Below the pieces are notes generated by a model. The model saw only the letters and a list, made by a program, of their open reading frames with translations. It was not told where the DNA came from and made no database searches. Shown piece after piece: positions 9,425 to 18,223 of a DNA stretch of 39,089 nucleotides (its first letter is position 1; every line of letters begins with the position of its first letter). The stretch is from Acidobacteriota bacterium (GTDB lineage Bacteria; Acidobacteriota; Terriglobia; 20CM-2-55-15). The stretch is taken from NCBI GenBank assembly GCA_022821265.1, contig JAJEDW010000154.1:1-39089 (forward strand), written 5' to 3'. A program made the translations under genes and the position numbers.

Positions 9425-10005
9425 AGCGCCGCGTGCACGGCCTCGACCCGGCGCCGCGTTTCGGAGACCGATCCCGAGTTGTCGATGACGAAGTCGGCGT
9501 GCCGCGCCTTCTCCTCCATCGGCATCTGCGCGGCGAGGCGCCCCGCGATGTCGGCGTCGGAAAGTCGCCGGGCGCGCAACCGCCGCCTCTGGATGTCGGG
9601 AGCGCAGGTCACGACGATCAGGGTGTCGAACCGCTTCGCGTTGCCCGTCTCCACCATGAGCGCGGCGTCCACGATGGCGATGCCGTCCGGGTCGGCGCGC
9701 GCGCAGTCTTCCAGGAACGCCTGCTGCCGCTCGACGATGACCGGATGCAGAATGTCGGTGAGCGCCTTCCGGCGCGCCGGATCGTCGAAGACGATCGCGC
9801 CCAGCTTCCGGCGGTCGATCCGCGCCGAGGCGTCGAGGATTTCGTCGCCGAACTCCCGAACCACGGTGTCGCGGACCGGACCCTCGGCCAGGAGTTCGTG
9901 CGTGATGCGGTCCGAGTCGATCAGGCGGCAACCAGACTCGACGAACATCGCGCCGACGGTCGACTTGCCGCTGGCGATGCCGCCGGTCAGGCCGACTCGG
10001 CGCAC
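9406..10005 (-). CDS. coaE: Dephospho-CoA kinase
   Basis: Last step of coenzyme A synthesis: ATP-dependent phosphorylation of dephospho-CoA at the ribose 3'-OH. The 199 residues start [17 protein letters not shown], with the P-loop at 8-15, and continue with [14 protein letters not shown] (CoaE DxD region), [21 protein letters not shown] and the Arg-rich lid [23 protein letters not shown]. The start is a GTG at 10005 inside the last 19 bp of folD, preceded by GGGGGCTC. A longer open frame upstream is a shadow of folD. CoA production complements the fatty acid genes 9 kb away, though they are not in one operon. Confidence 0.94.
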   Translation of the reverse strand: MRRVGLTGGIASGKSTVGAMFVESGCRLIDSDRITHELLAEGPVRDTVVREFGDEILDASARIDRRKLGAIVFDDPARRKALTDILHPVIVERQQAFLEDCARADPDGIAIVDAALMVETGNAKRFDTLIVVTCAPDIQRRRLRARRLSDADIAGRLAAQMPMEEKARHADFVIDNSGSVSETRRRVEAVHAALQGLSR

Positions 10006-10925
10006 GCGAGCCCCCGGCGCAGCCGGGCGCCCTCGAGCGTGTTCCGCATGAGCATCGCAATCGTCATCGGGCCCGCGCCGCCCGGCACCGGCGAAAGCTT
10101 GGACGCCACCTCGAGCGCTTCGCGCTCGTGGACGTCGCCCACCCAGATGTAGCCGGCCCGGTCGAAACGGGCTATGCGGGGCGATTCCGCGCCGAAGAGC
10201 TCGATCACCTCGTCCCGGTCCGTGATCCGGTTGGCGCCCACGTCCACGACGACGGCGCCCGGCTTGATGAAATCGCGGCGGACCAGGTATTTCCTTCCGA
10301 TTGCGGCGATCAGGATGTCGGCCTCGCGCGCGACGGAGGCGAGGTTGCGCGTTCTCGAGTGGCAGATCGTCACGGTGGCGTGGGCGTGCATCAGCAGCAT
10401 CGCCATCGGCTTGCCGACGTCGTCGCTGCGTCCGAGGACGACCGCCCGCTTCCCTTCCAGGGCGACGTCCGAGCGACGGAGCATTTCCATGATGCCCGAC
10501 GGCGTGCACGCGACCAGGCCGTCGTAGCCCAGGATCAGCGATCCGATGTTGGTGGAGTGAAAACCGTCGGCGTCCTTGACCGGCGAGACCGCCTCCAGAA
10601 TGGCCTTCTTGTCGACCTGGGGAGGCAGCGGGAGCTGGACCAGGATGCCGTCGATGGCGTCGTCCGCGTTCAGCGCGTCGATCTCGGCCAGGAGCTGGTC
10701 CGTGGTCGTCTCTTCGCCCAGCTCGAGCTTCAGGCTGTGGATCCCGAGCTTCTCGCACATCCGGGCCTTCATGCCCACGTAGGACGCCGAGGCCGGGTCG
10801 GCGCCGACGAGCACCACCGCCAAACCCGGCCGTATGCCGTCCCTTCGAAGACGTGCCACCTCTGTCCGAACCTCCGCCTCGACCGCCGCCGCGATCCGGG
10901 TCCCGTCGATCAAAGTCGCTGTCAT
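9987..10925 (-). CDS. folD: Methylenetetrahydrofolate dehydrogenase / methenyltetrahydrofolate cyclohydrolase
   Basis: Bifunctional cytosolic enzyme of one-carbon metabolism: oxidises 5,10-methylene-THF with NADP and hydrolyses the methenyl product to 10-formyl-THF. The 312 residues show the FolD landmarks: GLAVVLVGADPASASYVGMK near 35-54 (with the catalytic YxxxK at its end), DGILVQLPLPPQVD, the second signature PSGIMEMLRR, the NAD(P)-binding segment AVVLGRSDDVGKPMAMLL, and PVPGGAGPMTIAMLMRNT near the C-terminus. It is divergent from the lytic transglycosylase gene and translationally coupled to coaE by a 19-bp overlap. Confidence 0.96.
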   Translation of the reverse strand: MTATLIDGTRIAAAVEAEVRTEVARLRRDGIRPGLAVVLVGADPASASYVGMKARMCEKLGIHSLKLELGEETTTDQLLAEIDALNADDAIDGILVQLPLPPQVDKKAILEAVSPVKDADGFHSTNIGSLILGYDGLVACTPSGIMEMLRRSDVALEGKRAVVLGRSDDVGKPMAMLLMHAHATVTICHSRTRNLASVAREADILIAAIGRKYLVRRDFIKPGAVVVDVGANRITDRDEVIELFGAESPRIARFDRAGYIWVGDVHEREALEVASKLSPVPGGAGPMTIAMLMRNTLEGARLRRGLACAESA

Positions 10926-10947
10926 CGGCCTCGCTCTCGATTAGAAT
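10919..10947 (+). promoter_or_regulatory. Candidate promoter of the lytic transglycosylase gene
   Basis: CTGTCA (10919-10924) and TAGAAT (10942-10947) are separated by exactly 17 bp. They match the sigma70 consensus at four and five of six positions. The -35 overlaps the first codons of divergent folD. The predicted transcript starts near 10954, which excludes the ATGs at 10946 and 10949 and supports the ATG at 10973 as the start. Confidence 0.5.
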
Positions 10948-10972
10948 GATGCCCGATGATACACGATCCACG

Positions 10973-13087
10973 ATGACGGTCCTGATCGCAGCCCTGTTCG
11001 CGCTCCTGCCGCAGACCGCGGAGGTGGAGCGGGCTCTCGAGAGTCTCGAAACCGGCGACTACGCGCGCGCCGCCGCGCTCCTGGACGCGTCGGCCGCCGC
11101 CGAACCCGAGTTCTTCGAGCGCAACAACCTGGCCTATCTGCGCGGACGAGTCGCCGAGATCGAGGGCGACTGGGTTCGGGCCGGCGCGGAGTTCGGGCGC
11201 GTCGACCCGGATGGGGTTCTCGGCCCCATGGCGGCGTTTCACGCGGCGCGCGCCGCGATCGAACTCGGCGAGGACGACCCAGCCATCGCCTGGATCGACC
11301 GTCTGCCGCCCGGTTTCCCGGCGACTCTCCGAATCGGTCTGGCCGACGGGGCGACCGATCGGGTCGCGCTCCGCGTCTACGAGGGGGTCGACCAGCGCGA
11401 GGCCGAGGCCGGGCGCGCCCTCTTGCGCAGCGACACGCCCGCGCTGTGGCGGCTTCTCGATGGGCGGCAGAACGACGAGACCGCGCTGGAGATCGCCGTC
11501 CACCTCCACGTCCGGGCGCCGGCCCTTTCCGCGGAAGAGCGGATGTTGTTGGCCCGAACGCTGCACGGACACCGCGAATTCGAACGCGCCTCGGCGCTCT
11601 ACGGCTCGCTTCTCGAGGACGCGGAATTCGGAGAAGAAGCCCATTTCGAGCTGGCGCGGACCTACTTCCAGCGGACGCGGTACGACGAAGCCATCGAGGC
11701 CTTCCGGCGGACCGCGCGGCGTTTTCCGGGCGCCGACCGGGCTTGGGAGGCGGAGATCCAGATCGCGTCGTCGCATTGGAGGCAACCCGATCTGGAGGCG
11801 GCCGAGGCCGCCTATCTGGCGCTCATCGCGAACGCCGGCGATCGGGCCGAAGACCCGGAGGATTACCACGAGTTCGTCCGCGACCTGGTCGACATCTACC
11901 GGTCGCTGGGACGGACCGCCGAGGCCCTGGACTGGATCGAACGCGCCCTGGCGCGGCAGCCGAGGGCCGCCACCCGCGCCGTGCTGACCTTCACGCGCGG
12001 GAAGATCCACTACCACGCCGGCCGGTTCGAAGACGCCCTGTCGAGTTTCCGGCAACTGTCCGGCATGACGCTCGGCGCCGTCCCGAACGGGACCGAACTG
12101 GACGAGGCGCGGTTCCTGGAGGCGCTGTCGCTGGAAAGCCTGGGCCGCGTCGAGGAGGCGCGCGCCATCTGGACGGAGCTGGCCGAAGACCCGTTCACCT
12201 ACTACGGACTCCACGCGCTGGACCGCCTGGGCGAGGCGGACGGCGATGGGCGGGCCTTGCAGGAAGCGGTCTGGCAAGCCATCGCGGCGGGCTCGGCCGA
12301 TCATTGCCGGCGCGCCTCCCACGCCGCCACCCGGGCCGCCGCCGCAGAACGCAATCGGGGACGCGCGCGCGGCTACCGGATCGACGCCGGGGACCGTCAG
12401 GGCGGCCTGGTCGAAGAGCTCCTGTTCCTCGGCCAGTGGGAGGAAGCCTACTTCTGGGCCGGCGTCGACGGCCGGGCGCGGCCCGACGCCGAGCTCGCCG
12501 ATCTGGCGTTCACCGCGGGGGATTTCCGCCGCGCCATTCTCTATGCCGACCGGATCCGCCCGCCCGACGAGGCGCTCATCGACACCGGCGGACGCTACGA
12601 CCCGCAGGCGCGCGCGTTGATGGACATGCTCTATCCGGCCGCCTACGCCGTCGCCCTCTGCCGTGAGGCGGCGCGGGTCGGCGTCGACCCGCTCTGGCTT
12701 CGCGCGATCATGTACCAGGAGAGCCGCTACGACCCGTCGGCCCGGTCCGTGGCCGCCGCGCGCGGGCTGATGCAGTTCATCCCGGAAACCGCCGCCGCCG
12801 TCGCCGAGCGCGTCGGCATGGGCCCGATGACGCCTCCCCGCATGTACGAGGCCGAAACCAGTATCCGCCTCGGCGCCGGCTACTGGGCCGAGTTGATGGC
12901 GGAATTCGGTCGGCCCGAGATGGCCCTGGCCGCATACAACGGCGGCCCGCACAACGTTCGGCGCTGGGCGGCCAAGAGCCCCGGCGGCGATCCGATGCTG
13001 TTCCTCTCCGACATCGGTTTCGTCCAGACCAAGGACTACGTCAGCCGCGTCTTCGGCCTGTACGCGATGTACCTGCACCTGCAGTAG
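10973..13087 (+). CDS. Soluble lytic murein transglycosylase (Slt70-like, TPR/superhelical plus SLT domain)
   Basis: Periplasmic enzyme that cleaves the MurNAc-GlcNAc bond of peptidoglycan to 1,6-anhydro products. The 704 residues begin with a short signal-like segment (MTVLIAALFALLP). A long helical region with TPR-like units follows (FELARTYFQRTRYDEAIEAF; FTRGKIHYHAGRFEDALSSF), the superhelical ring of Slt70-type enzymes. The C-terminal lysozyme-like SLT domain has catalytic Glu in IMYQESRYDPSARS, then AARGLMQFIPETA, the GYWAELM helix and ALAAYNGGPHNVRRW. The start is set by the promoter just upstream. Its stop is 15 bp from the stop of the convergent DUF5916 gene. Confidence 0.92.
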   Translation: MTVLIAALFALLPQTAEVERALESLETGDYARAAALLDASAAAEPEFFERNNLAYLRGRVAEIEGDWVRAGAEFGRVDPDGVLGPMAAFHAARAAIELGEDDPAIAWIDRLPPGFPATLRIGLADGATDRVALRVYEGVDQREAEAGRALLRSDTPALWRLLDGRQNDETALEIAVHLHVRAPALSAEERMLLARTLHGHREFERASALYGSLLEDAEFGEEAHFELARTYFQRTRYDEAIEAFRRTARRFPGADRAWEAEIQIASSHWRQPDLEAAEAAYLALIANAGDRAEDPEDYHEFVRDLVDIYRSLGRTAEALDWIERALARQPRAATRAVLTFTRGKIHYHAGRFEDALSSFRQLSGMTLGAVPNGTELDEARFLEALSLESLGRVEEARAIWTELAEDPFTYYGLHALDRLGEADGDGRALQEAVWQAIAAGSADHCRRASHAATRAAAAERNRGRARGYRIDAGDRQGGLVEELLFLGQWEEAYFWAGVDGRARPDAELADLAFTAGDFRRAILYADRIRPPDEALIDTGGRYDPQARALMDMLYPAAYAVALCREAARVGVDPLWLRAIMYQESRYDPSARSVAAARGLMQFIPETAAAVAERVGMGPMTPPRMYEAETSIRLGAGYWAELMAEFGRPEMALAAYNGGPHNVRRWAAKSPGGDPMLFLSDIGFVQTKDYVSRVFGLYAMYLHLQ

Positions 13088-13102
13088 GCCGGTCGAGCGG
13101 TC

Positions 13103-15337
13103 TCAGAAACGGAACGTGTAGGCGAGCTTGACGCTCACATCGGCCAGCCGGGACTGGAACACGTTGTCGTTGTCGGGATCCTCCAGCGTGTGGTTCAAGA
13201 CGATCAGGGCTTCCTGACCGGCTTCGGGGATCCAGCGCAGGCGCGCGTTGACGCCCAACACCTCGGACGCGTTGTCGTACTGAACGAGATTGATCCACGA
13301 CAGGTTCGAGGAAAAGTTCATCTCGGTGGTGACCCGCATCAACCGGGTGATGAAGCCTCCGCCGGGCAGGTCGATGTCGTTGAGGTCATAGCGGAACGTC
13401 ACGTTGAAGCGGCGTGACGGCCTCCAGGCCAACTCGCCGCCGACGTTCCAGCGCGTCCCGCCGAAGAATCCGCCCCTGCGATAGGTGACGCGCCCGGACA
13501 CGGGCCGCTGGCCGCCGGTCTCGGCCTGGACCTCGGTCTCGCCGAAACGGTATTCGCCCGGGGGCACCACCACCGCGCGCGACGCATCCTCGAATATCGT
13601 GAACGCCTGCGCCACGACCTCCCGGGTCGCGCTGTACCGCAGGCGGAAGCGCTCACCGGTGTTGCTGCGGACCTCGGCCAGCCGCGCCAGAACGATCTGC
13701 GACTGGAGACCGCCGTCCAGGTAGGTGATGCGCTCGAAGTCGACACCGGTAAAGACCGACTGCACGAACCCGCCCCCGGCGAAGTGCGTGTAACCGGCAT
13801 CGGCCGTCAAGTCCTGGACGCCCGTGCGGCTGACGAACCCGAGCGCGGGGTTGAAGTGGGTCCCCACGCGCTTGACGTTCAAACCGCCGCGCCAGCCGGC
13901 GTTGTTGGGCATGCGGACGCCCAACCCGAGGGCCGCGTCGTCGCCCTCCAGGCCGTCGGTTTCGGTCCGCTGGTACCAGGCGTCGGCCTCCAGGACGCGG
14001 CCGCCCGGAATCCGCGTGTTCAGGTAGCGGAAGTCGAAACCCAGGAGCGAGTTGTCGCGGTTCGAGTTGGGATCGCCGGCGGTGACGATCACGCCCGCCG
14101 TCGACTCGGCGAGGACGTTGGCCGATACGCGCCCGACGAATGCGCCGCTGGAGGGGAGGGGCCCGAACGCGTCCTGCTCGACGGCCAGCGCGCCGATGTT
14201 GAAACGCCCGATGCGGCCGCTGAGCTTGCCGCCGCGGGCCAGGTCCACGGGAACGCCCGTGGCGGAGAGGCCCAGACGGCGCGAGAAGAACGGCCGGGCG
14301 TTGTTGTCGCTCGCCGTGGAGGCGGCCTGGGACGTCTCGGTCCCGATCCGGCCGAACTCGAACAGGTCGGCGTCGTTCAGGAAGAAGTCGCGCTTCTCGG
14401 GGAAGAACAGGTTGAAGCGCGTCAGGTTGACCTGCCGGTCGTCGACCTCGGCGGCGGAGAAGTCCGTGTTGACGGTGAGCGACGCGTTCAGCGACGGCGT
14501 CACGCGGTAGAAGATGTCGAGGGACGGCTCCAGGTGGGCCTCGGTCCGGCTGTCCCGGAACGTCTTCAGGCGGTTGATCGTGACCGACGGGACGATGTCG
14601 ATCCCGTAGCCCTGGTCCATGCCCTCGAGGCCGGCGGCGAGTCCGAGGATGCTCGGGTTGTAGCTGCGATTGCGGGAGACCCAGGCCATCTCCTCCCCCC
14701 GGCGTCGAATGCCCCGGCCGAAGTTGAAACCCCAGGTGTCGATGGACGGATCGAACGGCAGCGTCTTGAACGGGATCTCCAGCTCCGCCATCCAGCCGCC
14801 GTCGAAGATCGAGGCGGCGGCGTCCCAGATGACCGTCCACTCGCTCTGGAACGAGCTGACGTTCTCATAGAGCGCGTCGTGCCGGACGCCGTTGGCGTTG
14901 GTCTCGAAACGGTATCCGCCCCGCCCGGTGTTGAACGGATCCAGGATCACCACGAGGCGGTCGTCGTCGCCCAGGCCCTGGCCGTGCCGCATCGTGGGCG
15001 CGGCGATCCGGTCCGGCTCGCTGTCGTACATCCGGGCGCCGATGTAGAGCGCGTCGTCGGTGTAGACGAGGTACACCGCCGTGGGCTCGGACGGCGGGGT
15101 TCCGTCCCCGGGACGGATCTGGTGGAAGTCGGTGATGACGCCGGCCTGGGCCCAGACCGCATCGTCGAGCCGGCCGTCGATCACCGGAGCGGAGTCCACG
15201 CGCGCCACCCGGACGACCTTCCGGGCCTCGCCGTTCTGAGCCGGAGCGGCCGCGAGGTTCGACGCGCCGCCGACGCACACGGCGAGCGCCGGCAGCCCGA
15301 GGCAGACCAGCGATCGCTTCGGAAGGATGAACGCCAT
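13103..15337 (-). CDS. DUF5916-type outer-membrane protein with CBM9-like domain
   Basis: A 744-residue exported protein. A signal peptide (SLVCLGLPALAVCVGGASNL) leads into a CBM9-like sandwich (about 40-230) recognised by APVIDGRLDDAVWAQA, YLVYTDDALYIGARMYDSEP, a VILDPFNTGRGGYRFETNANG segment, and WMAELEIPFKTLPF. The C-terminal 500 residues (DUF5916) alternate polar and hydrophobic strands, contain NLTRFNLFFPEKRDFFLND, and end VKLAYTFRF with the terminal Phe of outer-membrane barrels. CBM9 relatives bind glycans; the ligand is unknown. The preceding NHL-repeat gene ends 37 bp upstream on the same strand, so they are probably co-expressed. Confidence 0.85.
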   Translation of the reverse strand: MAFILPKRSLVCLGLPALAVCVGGASNLAAAPAQNGEARKVVRVARVDSAPVIDGRLDDAVWAQAGVITDFHQIRPGDGTPPSEPTAVYLVYTDDALYIGARMYDSEPDRIAAPTMRHGQGLGDDDRLVVILDPFNTGRGGYRFETNANGVRHDALYENVSSFQSEWTVIWDAAASIFDGGWMAELEIPFKTLPFDPSIDTWGFNFGRGIRRRGEEMAWVSRNRSYNPSILGLAAGLEGMDQGYGIDIVPSVTINRLKTFRDSRTEAHLEPSLDIFYRVTPSLNASLTVNTDFSAAEVDDRQVNLTRFNLFFPEKRDFFLNDADLFEFGRIGTETSQAASTASDNNARPFFSRRLGLSATGVPVDLARGGKLSGRIGRFNIGALAVEQDAFGPLPSSGAFVGRVSANVLAESTAGVIVTAGDPNSNRDNSLLGFDFRYLNTRIPGGRVLEADAWYQRTETDGLEGDDAALGLGVRMPNNAGWRGGLNVKRVGTHFNPALGFVSRTGVQDLTADAGYTHFAGGGFVQSVFTGVDFERITYLDGGLQSQIVLARLAEVRSNTGERFRLRYSATREVVAQAFTIFEDASRAVVVPPGEYRFGETEVQAETGGQRPVSGRVTYRRGGFFGGTRWNVGGELAWRPSRRFNVTFRYDLNDIDLPGGGFITRLMRVTTEMNFSSNLSWINLVQYDNASEVLGVNARLRWIPEAGQEALIVLNHTLEDPDNDNVFQSRLADVSVKLAYTFRF

Positions 15338-15374
15338 TGTCGGGATTCGTCCGAAGCGGCGGTTCCCGAGGGCG

Positions 15375-16469
15375 TTAACGCACCTTGACGTATTTCAGCA
15401 GGCGCTGCGGCCGCGGCTCGCCCGAGAAAATGTTCCCCATGCGGTCGACCGTCAGCGACTCGGCGCCGCTGCCGCCCTGCGTGATCGGGGGATTGTCGCC
15501 CGTGTCCAGGATGAAGTGGTCGACCCAACCGGTATCGGCGTCCCCGATGCGAATGCCCTTCTCCCAACCCGGATTCTGGATGATGTCCGACTCCGAGTCG
15601 GCCACGTAGATGCGTCCGTCCGCGTCGATGGCGATGTCGCTGGGCATGCCGAACTGGGTCCACCGGTTGATGTAGTTGCCGTCCTGGTCGAAGATCACGA
15701 TGCGTTGGTTCTGGCGGTCGGCCACGAACAGCCGCCCGTCCGGCGCCATCGCGATCGCATGGGGCCCGCGCAACTGGCCGGGGCCGTAACCCGTACCGCC
15801 GAATTCCAGAACGTACGCGCCGTCGCCGGAGTACTTGACGATCCGGTTGTTGCCGTTCGCGTTGTGGCCGTCCACGACGAAGATGTCGCCGTTGGGCGCC
15901 GTCACCACGTCGCTCGGCGCCGTGAAGTGATCGGGTCCGTCACCGGAGACGCCCGCCTCGCCCAGCGTCATCAGGACCTCCCCCTCGGGCGAGAACTTGA
16001 ACACCTGGTGGCCGAAGACCCGCTCGGCGCCCTCTTCGGACTCACCGGCTTCGGTCACCCAGACATTCCCGTCCCCGTCGACGTGGATGCCGTGAGGCCA
16101 GGAGAACATGCCGCTGCCGAACATCCGGTCCACCGTGCCGTCCGGATTGAACCGGATGATCGGGTCCAGGTCCGAGTCGTCGCAATAGGTCTGGCTTCCG
16201 CGCGGCGTCCCGTCGCCGCCGCACCGGATGACGGCCCAAAGATGCTCGCCGTCCGCGTCGATCTCGAGTCCGCCGGGCGATCCCCATCCGCGTCCCTCCG
16301 GCAGGCGCGCCCAGGGTTCCCCCAACAGGCCGGGACCCTGCCCCGCCTGCAGGCCGACGACCGTGCGGTACGGGTTCGAACCCGCCTGGGCCCAGACCTC
16401 CAACGGGAACGCGGCCACGCACGCCACGCCCAGGACCATCCCACAAACGTTTCCGAATCGCTTCAACAT
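15375..16469 (-). CDS. Exported NHL-repeat beta-propeller protein
   Basis: A 364-residue protein with a signal peptide (hydrophobic GMVLGVACVAAFPLEVWAQA, cleavage probably after AQA) and a six-bladed-propeller pattern of NHL repeats. Examples are SWPHGIHVDGDGNVWVTEAG, FTAPSDVVTAPNGDIFVVDG, LRGPHAIAMAPDGRLFVADR and GMPSDIAIDADGRIYVADSE, with intervals near 45-60 residues. The NHL fold usually serves binding, sometimes lyase activity as in peptidyl-alpha-hydroxyglycine lyase; no catalytic set can be assigned. The start ATG at 16469 follows GGAGGTG at good spacing. The open frame upstream of it is the shadow of the ETF-QO gene. Confidence 0.85.
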   Translation of the reverse strand: MLKRFGNVCGMVLGVACVAAFPLEVWAQAGSNPYRTVVGLQAGQGPGLLGEPWARLPEGRGWGSPGGLEIDADGEHLWAVIRCGGDGTPRGSQTYCDDSDLDPIIRFNPDGTVDRMFGSGMFSWPHGIHVDGDGNVWVTEAGESEEGAERVFGHQVFKFSPEGEVLMTLGEAGVSGDGPDHFTAPSDVVTAPNGDIFVVDGHNANGNNRIVKYSGDGAYVLEFGGTGYGPGQLRGPHAIAMAPDGRLFVADRQNQRIVIFDQDGNYINRWTQFGMPSDIAIDADGRIYVADSESDIIQNPGWEKGIRIGDADTGWVDHFILDTGDNPPITQGGSGAESLTVDRMGNIFSGEPRPQRLLKYVKVR

Positions 16470-16546
16470 CGCCACACCTCCGCCGACAGAAAGGTCCGCG
16501 ACGGGATGCCGCGGGCCCCTGCCCACAGCCGCCGCAAGCCCTGGCA

Positions 16547-18187
16547 TCATAGCAGGTCGTATCCCGGCCCCCCGCCGCCTTCCGGGCAGTCCCAGCGAAT
16601 CACCTGGTAGGGATCCATGATGTCGCACGTCTTGCAGTGTACGCAGTTGGACGCGGCGATCTCCAGGCGCGGGCGCCCGCCCGCGTCCGGCCGCATCGCG
16701 TAAACCGCGGCCGGGCAGAAGTACTGGCAGGGGTTGCCGTATTCCTCGGTGCAGCGCTCGTGGCATATGTCCGGCTCGGTGACGACCAGGTGAACGGGCT
16801 GGTCCTCCTCGTGCGCCGTTCCCGAGTGATACACGTCGGTCAGCTTGTCGAACGTCAACTTCCCGTCCGGAAGCGCGGCGGCGCGGCGGGGCTTGCCCCG
16901 AATCGGACGCATCCGTTCGTGACCCGGCCGGCTCGGGTAACGGTTGCGCACGCCCCGGCCCCCGGTCGCCGTCTGAAGCGCCGCATGCGCCAGGCCGGCC
17001 CACAGGCCGCCCCGGAAGCCCTGGTGGAAGTTCCGCGCCCGCCAGAGCTCGGGCCGTATCCAGCTCGTCTCGACCCGCTCCTCGAACCGCCGGAGAACGC
17101 GCCCCGTGCAGTCGTCCGCCTCGATGGCTTCCGCCGCGGTCTCGGCGGCCAGCATGCCGCTCTTCAACCCCAGGTGGACGCCCTTCAGCCGCATCGGGTT
17201 CAGGAATCCCGCGGCGTCGCCGACGATCAGGGCGCCGTCGGCGAAATATCGGGGCATGGCCCAGTAGCCGCCCTCCGGAATCGCTTTCGCCCCGTACGCG
17301 CGCAGGGTCCCGCCCGCCAGCAGGTCCGCGACGAGCGGGTGGCGCTTGAAGTCCTGGAAGAGCTCGTGGGGATCGAGGCGCGCGTCGTGGTAGTCCAGCC
17401 CCACGACCAGCCCCACCGAGACCCGTCCCCCGGACATCGTGTAGACGAATCCGCCGCCGAACTCCCGCCGGGTCAGCGGGTATCCCATCGTGTGGATCAC
17501 GCGGCCGGGCGTGACGCGTTCCCCGGCCGTCTCCCACACTTCCTTGACCCCGATCGAATAGACCTGAGGGTTGCGGCCCGCATCCAACCCCAAACGCTCG
17601 ACCAACTGCCGGGTCAGCGAACCCCGCGCGCCTTCGGCCAGCACGGTCAACCGCGCCCGCACGTCGATGCCCGGCGCGTAGTTGGCCTTCTTGCGCCCGC
17701 CGCGGTCCACACCCTTGTCGTCGGTCCGTACGCCCGCCACGCGGCCGTCCTCGATCAACAGCGCGGCGCCGGCGAACCCCGCGAACACGTCCACGCCCGC
17801 ATCCTCGACGATTCCGCCCAACCACCGGACGAGCCGATTCAGGGACACGACGACGTGTCCGTCGTTTCGCAACGGCGGGGGAACGAACGGCAGGCCGAAG
17901 CGGCGGCGCCGCGTCAGGAAGTAGACCCGGTCGGCGGTGACCGGCGCCTCGATGGGCGCGCCGCGCGCGCGCCAGTCCGGCATCAGCTCGGCGATGCCGC
18001 GCGGGTCCATCACCGCGCCCGAGATGGCGTGCGCTCCGATTTCGCGGCCTTTCTCGAGCAGCGCGACGGTGACGTCGCCGCGTCCCCGCCCGTCCAGGAG
18101 GCGGCTCAAGTGCAGGGCGGCGGCCAGACCCGCCGGGCCGCCCCCGACCACGAGGACGTCCACCTCCAGGACTTCACGCCGCGACAT
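16547..18187 (-). CDS. Electron transfer flavoprotein-ubiquinone oxidoreductase
   Basis: Membrane-associated flavoprotein that passes electrons from reduced ETF (beta-oxidation, amino acid oxidation) to quinone. The 546 residues start with an FAD dinucleotide-binding motif VLVVGGGPAGLAAALHL (11-27), followed by ISGAVMDPRG and a second FAD motif ADGALIVGDAAGFLNP (316-331). The C-terminal 4Fe-4S domain carries Cys491 in YFCPAAVYA and Cys515, Cys518 and Cys521 in NCVHCKTCDIMDP, then CPEGGGGPGY. All four expected cluster ligands are present. The gene lies 36 bp downstream of fabF on the same strand. No ETF alpha/beta genes are seen in this window. Confidence 0.95.
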   Translation of the reverse strand: MSRREVLEVDVLVVGGGPAGLAAALHLSRLLDGRGRGDVTVALLEKGREIGAHAISGAVMDPRGIAELMPDWRARGAPIEAPVTADRVYFLTRRRRFGLPFVPPPLRNDGHVVVSLNRLVRWLGGIVEDAGVDVFAGFAGAALLIEDGRVAGVRTDDKGVDRGGRKKANYAPGIDVRARLTVLAEGARGSLTRQLVERLGLDAGRNPQVYSIGVKEVWETAGERVTPGRVIHTMGYPLTRREFGGGFVYTMSGGRVSVGLVVGLDYHDARLDPHELFQDFKRHPLVADLLAGGTLRAYGAKAIPEGGYWAMPRYFADGALIVGDAAGFLNPMRLKGVHLGLKSGMLAAETAAEAIEADDCTGRVLRRFEERVETSWIRPELWRARNFHQGFRGGLWAGLAHAALQTATGGRGVRNRYPSRPGHERMRPIRGKPRRAAALPDGKLTFDKLTDVYHSGTAHEEDQPVHLVVTEPDICHERCTEEYGNPCQYFCPAAVYAMRPDAGGRPRLEIAASNCVHCKTCDIMDPYQVIRWDCPEGGGGPGYDLL

Positions 18188-18223
18188 GCAGCTGAAGATA
18201 GCAGATCGGCCGGGCCCGGAAGC

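Noticed and set aside
10946-10972. Earlier ATGs as the start of the lytic transglycosylase
   Set aside because: They overlap or directly follow the proposed -10 box and would add a non-signal-like extension.
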